From Acidimicrobiaceae bacterium (GTDB lineage Bacteria; Actinomycetota; Acidimicrobiia; Acidimicrobiales; Bog-793), in contig PLIM01000063.1 in assembly GCA_003139355.1 (NCBI GenBank), forward strand, positions 61,164 through 95,961: a stretch of 34,798 nt of DNA, written 5' to 3'. Positions 18,358 through 26,085 of the stretch are shown piece after piece. The notes under the pieces are model-generated. The model saw only the letters and a list, made by a program, of their open reading frames with translations. It searched no databases and was not told where the DNA came from. Within the stretch, counting starts at the first letter, position 1. Each line of letters begins with the position of its first letter. Position numbers and translations under genes: made by a program.

Positions 18358-18363
18358 TAACCT
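18358..18363 (+). promoter_or_regulatory. Candidate -10 element (leaderless) for the 18372 gene
   Basis: TAACCT, 8 nt before the ATG at 18372, with no ribosome site between. The remaining 18217-18357 is noncoding with nothing recognised. Confidence 0.4.
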
Positions 18364-18371
18364 GCGGTTTC

Positions 18372-18710
18372 ATGTCGGGAAAAGGTGACGGCAAGCACGC
18401 CAATCCGCTCGGGGAGGGAGCCAAGCTGTTCGACCTCCTTCGTCGTTACGTGATCCAGGAGACGGTCACTCCCATCCGGGCCATCGGGCGGACCCTTCTC
18501 TTCGGGTCCGTCGCGGCGATCTTTCTGGGCATCGGCACCGTTCTGCTGCTGGTCGGGGTCCTCCGCGTGCTGCAGACCGAGACGGGGGCGGCCTTCGCAG
18601 GCTCGTGGTCCTGGGTGCCTTATCCGATCACGGCAATCCTCGGTCTGGTCTTGGTGGGCGGCTTTGGGCTCGTGCTCCTGCGCTCTCGCGGCAGGGCCGC
18701 CGACAAGTAG
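18372..18710 (+). CDS. Small two-helix membrane protein (holin-X-like topology)
   Basis: 112 residues. A charged N-terminus (~1-38) is followed by two hydrophobic helices, about 42-66 (LLFGSVAAIFLGIGTVLLLV) and 82-104 (ITAILGLVLVGGFGLVLL), then a short basic tail. Topology recalls small actinobacterial membrane proteins of the phage-holin-like (Holin-X) group, but I see no defining motif, so function is unknown. It has a leaderless-type start. It is the first of three consecutive small genes before trmI. Confidence 0.75.
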   Translation: MSGKGDGKHANPLGEGAKLFDLLRRYVIQETVTPIRAIGRTLLFGSVAAIFLGIGTVLLLVGVLRVLQTETGAAFAGSWSWVPYPITAILGLVLVGGFGLVLLRSRGRAADK

Positions 18711-18743
18711 GGGTAGGACGATGAAGCGATCGGAGGCAGGGTG

Positions 18744-18989
18744 ATGACGATCCGCCTGGTCCGACAGTTGCTGCTGGCGCCTGACGACTCGGGGCCCGTG
18801 AAGCTGTCGGACGTGGAGAAGAAGCTGCGCGAGCTCGGCAGTAGCGCTGGGTCCTTGGCGAGCGATGCCGCCCCCCCGACCATCGGTGCCGTCGTGGTTG
18901 CCGGAGTGATCGCTGTAGCGGCCGTCTACCTGCTCGGCCGCCGGCGTGGTCGCCGTCGGGCGTCGGTACTCGAGATCCGTCGCATCTGA
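18744..18989 (+). CDS. Small single-helix membrane protein
   Basis: 81 residues. GGAGG lies 7 nt before the ATG (GGAGGcagggtgATG); a GTG immediately upstream at 18741 is an alternative start. A soluble charged first half (with DVEKKLRELGSS) is followed by one hydrophobic helix at about 45-62 (IGAVVVAGVIAVAAVYLL) and a very basic tail RRRGRRRASV. The positive tail predicts a cytoplasmic C-terminus. Unknown function. It lies 33 bp after the preceding gene on the same strand. Confidence 0.7.
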   Translation: MTIRLVRQLLLAPDDSGPVKLSDVEKKLRELGSSAGSLASDAAPPTIGAVVVAGVIAVAAVYLLGRRRGRRRASVLEIRRI

Positions 18990-19016
18990 CGGTGCACAGC
19001 TGGAAGCGGGGCATCG

Positions 19017-19478
19017 GTGGGTAGCTTCCTCGATCGTTGGGCACGCCGGCTGGTACGGCGCGGAGTCCGATCGGGTCTGATCGAGGGCAGCAATCTCTGG
19101 CTCTCGATCGCTGCGATCGCGTGGCTCCTGCGGTTCCTGTTGCGGCGGCCGCCGGCCCAGGTGAGCGTCGAGCGGCTCCGTCTCGGGGAGTCGGTGATCG
19201 TCAGCCACGTCCCGGCTCCTCCTCGCGGCAGACGCGCAAAGAAGAAGGCGGTCCGCGAAGCCGCGAAGCTCGAGCAGCGCCAGGCCAAGCAACAGGCCAA
19301 GCGTGAAGCGAGCCGCCGCTATGTCCGCGCGATGGCCAAGGCCGCCAACCCACAGACAGCCAGAGAGGCCGAGCAGGCACGCAAACAGGCCCGTTCCTGC
19401 AAGGCCGGGTGGCCGTGCCGCGGCGGCCAGTCGGCTGGACGTGGTCGCTCGGAAGGGGATGCCGAGGAGCCAGTGTGA
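19017..19478 (+). CDS. Small basic membrane-anchored protein
   Basis: 153 residues from a GTG start. A basic N-terminus and one hydrophobic segment at about 26-42 (NLWLSIAAIAWLLRFLL) precede a long Lys/Arg/Ala/Gln-rich, probably helical region (~75-130: KKKAVREAAKLEQRQAKQQ and on) and a Gly-rich tail. This could lie along RNA, DNA or the membrane surface, but no family was recognised. Only a weak purine-rich site (GAAGCGGGG) precedes the start. Its TGA overlaps the trmI start (GTGA), which is good evidence that the frame is translated. Confidence 0.7.
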   Translation: MGSFLDRWARRLVRRGVRSGLIEGSNLWLSIAAIAWLLRFLLRRPPAQVSVERLRLGESVIVSHVPAPPRGRRAKKKAVREAAKLEQRQAKQQAKREASRRYVRAMAKAANPQTAREAEQARKQARSCKAGWPCRGGQSAGRGRSEGDAEEPV

Positions 19479-20287
19479 GCGCGGAGACGCCTCCGGCACG
19501 AAGCCGCACGCTGGTCGCGGGTGAGCGGGTTCTCCTTGTCGACCGGAAGGACCGCCGGTATCTGGTCACACTTCATCCGGGCCGGTCGTTCCAGTCCCAC
19601 GTGGGCGTGATCGAGCACGACAGTGTGATCGGCAGGTCCGAGGGCGAGCAGGTCGAGGCCCGTCAGCGCGACGGCCGCGTCACGAACGCCGCGCGGTATC
19701 TCGTGTTGCGCCCAACGCTCGCGGATGCCGTGATCGGAATGCCGCGTGGCGCGCAGGTCATCTACCCGAAGGACCTCGGGGCGATCCTGATCGCTGCGGA
19801 CATATTCCCGGGCGCGCGTGTGCTCGAAGCCGGCGTCGGCTCGGGGGCACTCTCGATGGCGATGCTGCGCGCGGGCGCGGTGATCACCGGTTATGAGCTG
19901 AGAGCCGATTTCGCCGAACGGGCACGGGCGAATGTGGCGGCGTTCCTCGGTCCAGACCAGCCCTATTCAGTGCTTGAACGCGACGTGTACCTGGGGATCG
20001 CCACCGACGGCCTCGACCGGGTCGTGCTGGACCTCCCCGAACCGTGGCAGGTCGTGACCCATGCTGAGCGGGCGCTCGCGCCCGGTGGGATCCTCCTGGC
20101 CTACCTGCCGACGATCAACCAGACCGCGGAGCTGCGCGGCGCTCTGCAGCAAAGCGGATTCGCCATGGCAGAGACCTTCGAGATCCTGCGGCGCACCTGG
20201 CACATCGAGGGTCGGTCGGTCCGGCCCGACCACCGGATGGTCGCGCACACCGGCTTCATCACCTCCGCACGCCTGCTGGCGGCGTGA
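19475..20287 (+). CDS. trmI: tRNA (adenine-N1)-methyltransferase, TrmI family
   Basis: 270 residues, normal for the bacterial enzyme that makes m1A58 in the T-loop of tRNAs using S-adenosylmethionine. An N-terminal beta domain (~1-70) leads to the Rossmann methyltransferase: VLEAGVGSGALSMAMLRAG is SAM motif I, VITGYELRADFAERARANV motif II, and VVLDLPEPWQVV motif IV. The conserved TINQ follows. The GTG at 19475 is preferred: it overlaps the previous stop and has GGAG 5-6 nt upstream. A TrmI gene next to the proteasome ATPase is the known actinobacterial arrangement (Rv2118c near mpa in Mycobacterium tuberculosis). Confidence 0.95.
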   Translation: MSAETPPARSRTLVAGERVLLVDRKDRRYLVTLHPGRSFQSHVGVIEHDSVIGRSEGEQVEARQRDGRVTNAARYLVLRPTLADAVIGMPRGAQVIYPKDLGAILIAADIFPGARVLEAGVGSGALSMAMLRAGAVITGYELRADFAERARANVAAFLGPDQPYSVLERDVYLGIATDGLDRVVLDLPEPWQVVTHAERALAPGGILLAYLPTINQTAELRGALQQSGFAMAETFEILRRTWHIEGRSVRPDHRMVAHTGFITSARLLAA

Positions 20288-20328
20288 GCCCGCCTGCCAC
20301 ACGCCACGCGGCGGCCCGGGGCCAGACA

Positions 20329-20344
20329 GCCGCCCCTTGGCGGC
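20329..20344. terminator. Possible shared hairpin terminator, trmI / ferredoxin
   Basis: GCCGCC-CCTT-GGCGGC, a perfect 6-bp stem with a 4-nt loop in the 69-bp gap between convergent stops. No U-tract follows on either strand; judged by position. Confidence 0.35.
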
Positions 20345-20356
20345 GCCTGCCGCCCG

Positions 20357-20593
20357 TCACTCGGAGACGATGAAGATGCACTCCCCCGGGCACTCCTCGG
20401 CGGCTTCAGTGACGGCGTCTTCGAGATCAGAGGCCACTGTCGCCGTCTGAGAGGAGCCACCGGGCTCGTTCAAGACCGTGTCGCCTTGCTTCACATAAGC
20501 CAAGCCGTCGTCGAGGAGGGTGAACACGGCGGGACAGATCTCCTCGCAGAGGCCGTCTCCCGTGCAGAGGTCCTGGTCAATCCACACCCTCAT
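20357..20593 (-). CDS. Small ferredoxin with Asp in place of the second cluster Cys
   Basis: 78 residues. The cluster motif reads CTGDGLCEEICP: C10, D13, C16, C20, with C68 in CPGEC as the remote ligand. In CxxCxxCxxxCP ferredoxins the second position is Cys; Asp there, as in Pyrococcus furiosus ferredoxin, gives a [3Fe-4S] or an Asp-ligated [4Fe-4S] cluster. Small ferredoxins of this kind serve P450s and other oxidoreductases, and one lies beside the proteasome ATPase gene in several actinobacteria. The ATG at 20593 has GAGGAG about 11 nt upstream, a longer spacing than ideal; a GTG two codons on is possible. Divergent from mpa. Confidence 0.93.
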   Translation of the reverse strand: MRVWIDQDLCTGDGLCEEICPAVFTLLDDGLAYVKQGDTVLNEPGGSSQTATVASDLEDAVTEAAEECPGECIFIVSE

Positions 20594-20641
20594 CAGCCAC
20601 TCATCTCCTCGGAACGCTTGGCAGTGCTTGGCCGGGACGGC

Positions 20642-20662
20642 CACGACCGTTCCCTTGTCGTG
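20642..20662 (-). other. Small hairpin in the ferredoxin leader
   Basis: CACGAC and GTCGTG separated by 9 nt can pair in the predicted 5' leader of the ferredoxin mRNA. It lies some 50 nt before the start codon. No known regulatory class; may be chance. Confidence 0.25.
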
Positions 20663-20668
20663 AGCCAA

Positions 20669-20674
20669 GTCTAG
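20669..20674 (-). promoter_or_regulatory. Candidate -10 element of the ferredoxin gene
   Basis: TAGACT on the minus strand, which would give a leader of about 70 nt. It is divergent from the mpa promoter candidate about 75 bp away. No clear -35. Confidence 0.35.
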
Positions 20675-20746
20675 GGTCCCCGCCGACTGACGTGGCGCGA
20701 GGCAAACGAGGTTCGGGTGCGGTGTCAAACGCGTGCAAGGCCGGTG

Positions 20747-20752
20747 TAGGGT
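20747..20752 (+). promoter_or_regulatory. Candidate -10 element of mpa
   Basis: TAGGGT, with GTGTCAAA some 18-20 bp upstream as a weak -35. It abuts the perfect palindrome at 20753-20770, so transcription would start within that palindrome. Confidence 0.4.
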
Positions 20753-20770
20753 CCCGACGCAGGCGTCGGG
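20753..20770. promoter_or_regulatory. Perfect 18-bp palindrome at the mpa start site, candidate operator
   Basis: CCCGACGC-AG-GCGTCGGG has 8-bp arms without mismatch and a 2-bp centre, typical of a dimer-binding site on DNA. The 2-nt centre is too tight for a good RNA hairpin. It directly follows the -10 and precedes the AGGAGG ribosome site of mpa. The binding protein is unknown. Confidence 0.5.
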
Positions 20771-20798
20771 CACGCCGTGTGAGGAGGTGGTCACGCCA

Positions 20799-22559
20799 AT
20801 GGAAGGCGACGGGCACGCCGGAATCCCGGCAGATGACGACGAGCAAGAGGAGCTGCACCGCCGGGCCGAGCAGGCCGAGGACGAGATCACCGAGCTCCGG
20901 CGCCGACTCCAAGAAGCGCCCGGGCGGGTGCGCACGCTCGAGGAGAGGTTGCTCGAGACAAAGGGCCAGCTCGCACATGCGGTGTCCCAGAACGAGAAGT
21001 TGACCTTCACGCTCCAACAGGCCAAAGAGCACATTGCCGCGCTACGCGAGGAAGTGGACAAGCTCACCCAGCCGCCGTCCGCGTACGGCACCTACCTGAA
21101 CGGAAACGACGACGGGACTGTCGACGTGTTCGCGAGCGGGCGCAAGATGCGTGTCGCGATTCACCCTGGCCTCGAGGGCGAGGAGCTCCGCAAGGGACAG
21201 GAGGTCGTCCTGAACGAGTCTCTCAATGTTGTGCTCGCCCGAGACCCGGAGTTGGGCGGCGAGGTCGTCTCGGTGCTCGAGGTGCTCGAGGACGGTCGCC
21301 GGGTCCTGATCGTCGGCCGGGCCGACGAGGAGCAGGTGGCCGAGATCTCCGAGTACCTCGCCGGTGTCAAGCTGCGAGCGGGCGACTCGCTGCTCTTGGA
21401 TCCGCGCACGATGCTGCTCTACGAGAAGCTGCCGCGGCCCGGGCTCGAAGAAGTCGTGCTCGAAGAGGTGCCGGACGTCACCTACGCCGACATCGGAGGG
21501 CTCGACAGCCAGATCGAGGCGATCACCGACGCAGTGGAGCTCCCGTACCTGCATAGGGAGCTCTTCGCGGAGTATCGCCTGCAAGCGCCGAAAGGGGTCC
21601 TGCTCTACGGGCCTCCAGGCTGCGGGAAGACCCTTATCGCCAAGGCAGTGGCGAACTCGCTTGCCAAGAAGGTCGCCGAGCACACTGGTAACGCACGGGT
21701 TACCAGCTACTTCCTCAACATCAAGGGTCCTGAGCTGCTGAACAAGTACGTGGGAGAGACCGAACGCCAAATCCGGCTCGTCTTCCAGCGTGCCAGGGAG
21801 AAGGCCGAGGAGGGAGTGCCAGTCATCGTCTTCTTCGACGAGATGGACTCGCTGTTCCGCACTCGGGGCAGTGGAATCTCCTCTGACATGGAGTCGACGG
21901 TCGTCCCCCAGCTCCTGGCCGAGATCGATGGGGTCGAGGCACTACGCAACGTCATCGTGATCGGGGCCTCGAACCGTGAGGATCTGATCGACCCGGCGAT
22001 CCTGCGCCCTGGGCGCCTCGACGTGAAGATCAAGATCGAGAGGCCCGACGAGAGCGCAGCCCAGCAGGTCTTCGCCCGGTACCTCACCAACGAGCTGCCG
22101 CTCGACGCCGCCGATGTGACCATGCTCGGCGGTGGCGACCCGGACAAGGCAGTCGCCGTCATGATCGAGCAGACGGTGACCGAGATGTACCGAGCCGACG
22201 ACGAGAACCGCTTCCTCGAGGTCACCTACCAGAACGGTGACAAGGAGACGCTGTACTTCAAGGACTTCTCGTCCGGGGCGATGATCGAGAACATCGTCCG
22301 ACGAGCCAAGAAGCTCGCGATCAAGCGCGCGATCTCCAGGGAGGGCCGTGGCATCCGCCTTGCCGACATGATCGAGTCGATCAGGCAGGAGTACAAGGAG
22401 AACGAGGACCTGCCGAACACGACGAACCCAGATGACTGGGCGAAGATCTCAGGCAAGAAGGGTGAGCGGATCGTCTACGTCCGCACGCTCATGGGCCAGG
22501 GCGGGGAGGAGCGCGGCGGACGCTCGATCGAGCGGGTCGGAACCGGACAATATCTCTGA
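20799..22559 (+). CDS. mpa: Proteasome-activating ATPase Mpa/ARC
   Basis: 586 residues, close to family length. The hexameric AAA+ ATPase recognises Pup, unfolds pupylated proteins and feeds them to the 20S core. N-terminal coiled coil (~15-90) captures Pup, then two OB-type domains (~95-210), Walker A GPPGCGKT (271-278), Walker [10 protein letters not shown] (342-350) and the arginine-finger region [11 protein letters not shown]. The C-terminus is GQYL, the tail that docks into the proteasome alpha ring. The ATG at 20799 lies 11 nt after GAGGAGGT, slightly long; a GTG at 20787 overlapping that site is an alternative. First gene of the proteasome operon and divergent from ferredoxin. Confidence 0.97.
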   Translation: MEGDGHAGIPADDDEQEELHRRAEQAEDEITELRRRLQEAPGRVRTLEERLLETKGQLAHAVSQNEKLTFTLQQAKEHIAALREEVDKLTQPPSAYGTYLNGNDDGTVDVFASGRKMRVAIHPGLEGEELRKGQEVVLNESLNVVLARDPELGGEVVSVLEVLEDGRRVLIVGRADEEQVAEISEYLAGVKLRAGDSLLLDPRTMLLYEKLPRPGLEEVVLEEVPDVTYADIGGLDSQIEAITDAVELPYLHRELFAEYRLQAPKGVLLYGPPGCGKTLIAKAVANSLAKKVAEHTGNARVTSYFLNIKGPELLNKYVGETERQIRLVFQRAREKAEEGVPVIVFFDEMDSLFRTRGSGISSDMESTVVPQLLAEIDGVEALRNVIVIGASNREDLIDPAILRPGRLDVKIKIERPDESAAQQVFARYLTNELPLDAADVTMLGGGDPDKAVAVMIEQTVTEMYRADDENRFLEVTYQNGDKETLYFKDFSSGAMIENIVRRAKKLAIKRAISREGRGIRLADMIESIRQEYKENEDLPNTTNPDDWAKISGKKGERIVYVRTLMGQGGEERGGRSIERVGTGQYL

Positions 22560-22611
22560 ACCTCCGGGCGGGGACCAGCGTCGGTGCTGCGGCCGGCTCA
22601 GGGCAGTGCGG

Positions 22612-22617
22612 TAGCGT
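22612..22617 (+). promoter_or_regulatory. Candidate -10 element of dop (leaderless)
   Basis: TAGCGT, 6 nt before GTG 22624, with no ribosome site. It sits in the 64-bp gap after mpa, so dop and later genes may have their own promoter besides read-through. Confidence 0.4.
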
Positions 22618-22623
22618 CCGAGC

Positions 22624-24114
22624 GTGGCGATGACCAAGGTCTGCGGGATCGAGACCGAGTACGGGGTGCAGGTGTACACCACGGGCGGCATCAGCCCGAC
22701 GACCGCGTCTTCGCTCCTGATCAACGCGTACGTCGCTGAGCTCGACCGCAGGGTCGGGTGGGACTTCGAGGACGAGTCGCCTGGTCGTGACGCTCGTGGC
22801 GATGCCCGCGAGGGCTCGATGCCCCCGGATGTCGAGACCCACCTCGTCAACGCCGTGCTCACCAACGGTGCCCGCTACTACGTCGACCACGCTCATCCTG
22901 AGTACTCGACTCCCGAGTGCTCGAACGCGCTCGAGGTTGTCGTCCACGACCGTGCCGGGGAGCTGATCCTGAGGCGCTCCATGGAAGCCGCCAACCGTCT
23001 CCTGCCTGCGGGCGACGAGATCGTCATCTACAAGAACAACTCCGACGGCAAGGGCAACTCCTACGGCTGTCACGAGAACTACCTCCTCGACAGGGCCGTC
23101 CCTTTCTCCAGGATCGTCCACGAGCTGACTCCGCACCTGGTGTCCCGTCAGATCTACACCGGAGCCGGGAAGATCGGCGAGGAGGTCCCCCACGGCGGCG
23201 ACGTACCGCCATTCCAGCTCAGTCAGCGGGCCGATTTCTTCGAGGAGGAGGTTGGCCTCGAGACCACGCTCAAGCGACCGATCATCAACACCCGCGACGA
23301 ACCACATGCCGATCCGCACAAGTACCGTCGGCTTCACGTGATCGTCGGTGACGCGAACCTGGCCGAGATCGCCACCTTCCTCAAGTTAGGTGTCACTGCG
23401 CTCGTGCTGGCGATGATCGAGGACGCCTTCCACGCCAGTCGAGACCTCAGGCTGGCAGCACCCGTAGCGGCGATCCGCTCGGTGTCGCGCGACACCACGA
23501 TGCGTACCACGGTGGAGCTCGCCTCGGGCGACACCTTGACCGCGCTCGAGTTGCAGTGGGAGCTCTACGACCTTGCTCGCAAGTACACCGCCGAACGCGG
23601 CTTTGAGGCACTCGGGAACGAGGACGTAGCTCGCCGTGTGCTGGATCGCTGGGAAACGGTACTTCAAGGCCTCGAGAGCGATCCGCAGTCCTTGGCGAGC
23701 CAGCTCGACTGGGTCGCCAAGCTCCGGCTGGTCGAGGCCTATCGTGAGCGTCATCGCCTCGAATGGGACGACTCGAGACTGGCTGCGCTCGACCTCCAGT
23801 ACCACGACCTACGCCCTTCCAAGTCGCTGTTTGCACGGCTCGCGATGGAGAGGCTCACCGACGACGAGGAGGTGGCCCGCGCAACCGTCGAGCCGCCGGC
23901 AACTACGCGGGCCTATTTCCGCGGCCGCTGCCTCGAGCGTTTCTCGTCGGCGATCGTCGCTGCCAACTGGGACTCGGTGCTGTTCGACATCGGGGAGGAC
24001 ACGCTGCGTCGTGTGCCGATGATGGAGCCGCTGCGAGGCACGGCGCTCCATGTCGATACGCTCTTGGAGGGATGCGACACTCCGGCAGAGCTACTTAGGC
24101 GATTGGGCTCATAA
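22624..24114 (+). CDS. dop: Depupylase/Pup deamidase Dop
   Basis: 496 residues. A carboxylate-amine ligase-fold enzyme that removes Pup from substrates and, in species with Pup-GGQ, deamidates Pup. CGIETEYG (7-14) holds the Mg/ATP glutamates; DHAHPEYSTPEC (88-99) carries the catalytic Asp88; [19 protein letters not shown] is the family's next block. The ~35-residue insertion at about 42-76, rich in charged residues and absent from PafA, is the Dop-loop and tells the two apart. GTG 22624 is supported by the leaderless -10; ATG 22630 two codons later is possible. Pup encoded next door already ends in Glu, so depupylation is probably the main role here. Confidence 0.95.
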   Translation: MAMTKVCGIETEYGVQVYTTGGISPTTASSLLINAYVAELDRRVGWDFEDESPGRDARGDAREGSMPPDVETHLVNAVLTNGARYYVDHAHPEYSTPECSNALEVVVHDRAGELILRRSMEAANRLLPAGDEIVIYKNNSDGKGNSYGCHENYLLDRAVPFSRIVHELTPHLVSRQIYTGAGKIGEEVPHGGDVPPFQLSQRADFFEEEVGLETTLKRPIINTRDEPHADPHKYRRLHVIVGDANLAEIATFLKLGVTALVLAMIEDAFHASRDLRLAAPVAAIRSVSRDTTMRTTVELASGDTLTALELQWELYDLARKYTAERGFEALGNEDVARRVLDRWETVLQGLESDPQSLASQLDWVAKLRLVEAYRERHRLEWDDSRLAALDLQYHDLRPSKSLFARLAMERLTDDEEVARATVEPPATTRAYFRGRCLERFSSAIVAANWDSVLFDIGEDTLRRVPMMEPLRGTALHVDTLLEGCDTPAELLRRLGS

Positions 24115-24123
24115 GGAACGGTG

Positions 24124-24321
24124 ATGGCAGAGCGCGAGCTGAAGAAGCGACCGACGACGAGCCGGGAAGTGACCGCGGCCGAAGGTGAGGCGCCGGCAAC
24201 GACCGAGCGACGGGACCGGCTGAAGGCCGAGATCGACGACCTGCTCGACGAGATCGACGAGGTCCTTGAGAGCAACGCGGAGGAGTTCGTCCGCAACTAC
24301 GTCCAAAAGGGCGGCGAATGA
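24124..24321 (+). CDS. pup: Prokaryotic ubiquitin-like protein Pup, C-terminus GGE
   Basis: 65 residues. An unstructured, Lys/Arg-rich N-terminal third (~1-30) engages Mpa, then a helical Mpa-binding region DRLKAEIDDLLDEIDEVLE (31-49) and the tail NAEEFVRNYVQKGGE. It ends in Gly-Gly-Glu: codons GGC GGC GAA TGA. Pup ending in GGQ must be deamidated by Dop; this one can be ligated directly by PafA. AAGGAA lies 5 nt before ATG 24124, which decides it over the GTG at 24121. The gene lies between dop and prcB as in other actinobacteria. Confidence 0.97.
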   Translation: MAERELKKRPTTSREVTAAEGEAPATTERRDRLKAEIDDLLDEIDEVLESNAEEFVRNYVQKGGE

Positions 24322-24352
24322 GCAGGCGCGGGTCCCACCGGAGCTGGTGTTC

Positions 24353-25210
24353 ATGAGCCTGCCTCTTTTTCCTTCCGGCAGCGATCCGGGGCCAAGCTTC
24401 ACTGAGCTGCTCCGCCGGACGCGCTTTGCAGGAGCGCAGATTCCCCCCGGAACGGTGTCGGAGGTGGTCAGCGCGGCTGGGCGCCAGACTCCCGGGTTCG
24501 CGGTGGCGCCGATTTCTGGAGTGACTCATGGCACGACGGTTGTGGCGCTCCGCTACGACAACGGCGTAGTAGTGGCGGGCGACCGGCGCGCGACCGAAGG
24601 CAACATGATCGCGCACCGCAGCATCGAGAAGGTCTTCCCAGCGGACCGGCACTCGGCAGTCGCCATTGCTGGCGCCGCAGGCAGTGCCTCCGAGATGGTG
24701 CGACTCTTCCAGACCCAGCTCGAGCATTATGAGAAGGTCGAAGGCACGTGTCTGAGCCTCGAAGGCAAGGCGAACCAGCTGGGACAGATGGTCAGTGCGA
24801 ACCTGCAGATGGCGATGCAAGGCCTTGTCGTCATACCGTTGTTCGCGGGCTACGACCTGCGCTTGAAGAGGGGACGGATCTTCACCTACGACGTCACCGG
24901 AGGCCGCTTCGAGGAGACCGACTTCCACGCGACCGGGTCCGGCGGCCGCGACGCCAAGAACACCGTCAAGCTCGGATACCGCGAACGCCTTGGACGCGAC
25001 GAGGCAGTCGAGCTTGCGGTGACCGCCTTGTACGAAGCGGCCGACGAGGACACGGCCACGGGTGGTCCGGACCCCGTCCGCGGCATCTACCCGGTGGTTG
25101 CGACCGTCGACGCCGAAGGCTACCGCCGCCTCGAGGACACCGAGGTCGCTGAGCGCTTCCGCAACGTCCTGGAGAGGCGCCGCGAGCGGGCCGATGGAGG
25201 CGCGTCCTGA
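24353..25210 (+). CDS. prcB: Proteasome beta subunit PrcB, with propeptide
   Basis: 285 residues. The 20S core catalytic subunit. A 60-residue propeptide ends THG, and cleavage would expose Thr61 of TTVVALRYDNGVVVAGDRRA as the nucleophile. Counting from it, Asp17 and Lys33 (IEKVF), both catalytic, are present. ATG 24353 has GGAG 9 nt upstream and overlaps the TGA of a 12-codon ORF that itself overlaps the pup stop. The open frame begins further upstream, inside pup, but the propeptide length at 24353 fits the family. Its TGA shares a base with the prcA ATG. Confidence 0.96.
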   Translation: MSLPLFPSGSDPGPSFTELLRRTRFAGAQIPPGTVSEVVSAAGRQTPGFAVAPISGVTHGTTVVALRYDNGVVVAGDRRATEGNMIAHRSIEKVFPADRHSAVAIAGAAGSASEMVRLFQTQLEHYEKVEGTCLSLEGKANQLGQMVSANLQMAMQGLVVIPLFAGYDLRLKRGRIFTYDVTGGRFEETDFHATGSGGRDAKNTVKLGYRERLGRDEAVELAVTALYEAADEDTATGGPDPVRGIYPVVATVDAEGYRRLEDTEVAERFRNVLERRRERADGGAS

Positions 25211-26007
25211 TGACGATGCCCTACTACGTAGCCCCCGAACAGGTAATGAAGGACCGCGCGGAATACGCTCAGAAGGGGATCGCCAGGGGTCGCGCGCTTG
25301 TGGGGACCACCTATGACCTGGGTGTGCTCATCGTGGCCGAGAACCCTTCGAGCACCCTTCACAAGATCAGCGAGATCTATGACCGAGTCGCATTCGCCGG
25401 AGTGGGCCGCTACAACGAATTCGACCAGTTGCGGGTCGCAGGCGTGCGCCACGCCGACACCAAGGGCTACGCCTACTCGCGAGAAGACGTGGACGCGCGC
25501 TCGCTCGCGAACGTGTACGCGCAGTACCTCGGCCAGGTGTTCACCCACGAGATGAAGCCCCTCGAGGTCGAGATCCTCGTTGCGGAGCTTGATCCGCTCG
25601 GTGACGCGCACCAGCTCTTCCACATCGCCTACGACGGCACTGTGGCAGACGAACAACGCTTCACGGTGCTCGGCGGCGAGGCGGACGCGGTCGCGCATCG
25701 CATGGCGGCGAGATTCCGTCACGGTTGGACCCTCGGCGAGGCAGTCCTGGCGTGCGTGGCAAGCCTGTCTGGCCCGGCCCGAACGCTGCGCGCCGACGAT
25801 CTCGAGATCGCGGTGCTGGAACACGGGCCTTGGCGCAGGACCTTCCGGCGTGTCGACGATCACGAGGTGACCGAGCTACTGAAGGATGGCGAGCCGTTCG
25901 AGCAAGCAGCGTCGTCAGCTGCCGAAGGCGAGCCGGCGGCGGGCTCCTTGGACCCGTCAGGCGACAAGACGGGAGATGTGACCACGGGCGACGCCCAGCT
26001 GGACTGA
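25210..26007 (+). CDS. prcA: Proteasome alpha subunit PrcA
   Basis: 265 residues. Forms the outer rings and gate of the 20S core. It lacks the N-terminal Thr nucleophile, as expected. MTMPYYVAPEQVMKDRAEYAQKGIARGR is the gating N-terminus with helix H0, followed by the alpha-type proteasome fold (GVLIVAENPSSTLHKISEIYDRVAFAG). An acidic, Ala/Gly-rich tail of about 40 residues after the fold ends DAQLD and is probably disordered. ATG 25210 overlaps the prcB stop (TGATG), so equimolar synthesis by coupling is likely. Last gene of the mpa-prcA run; the 78-bp gap after it shows no terminator I recognise. Confidence 0.96.
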   Translation: MTMPYYVAPEQVMKDRAEYAQKGIARGRALVGTTYDLGVLIVAENPSSTLHKISEIYDRVAFAGVGRYNEFDQLRVAGVRHADTKGYAYSREDVDARSLANVYAQYLGQVFTHEMKPLEVEILVAELDPLGDAHQLFHIAYDGTVADEQRFTVLGGEADAVAHRMAARFRHGWTLGEAVLACVASLSGPARTLRADDLEIAVLEHGPWRRTFRRVDDHEVTELLKDGEPFEQAASSAAEGEPAAGSLDPSGDKTGDVTTGDAQLD

Positions 26008-26085
26008 GGGCGCACAGCGACGGCGCATGAGAGGCCAGGCGCGGACCCGGTCGGAGGGCTCACAGGCTGGCACGGCTGTACCTGT

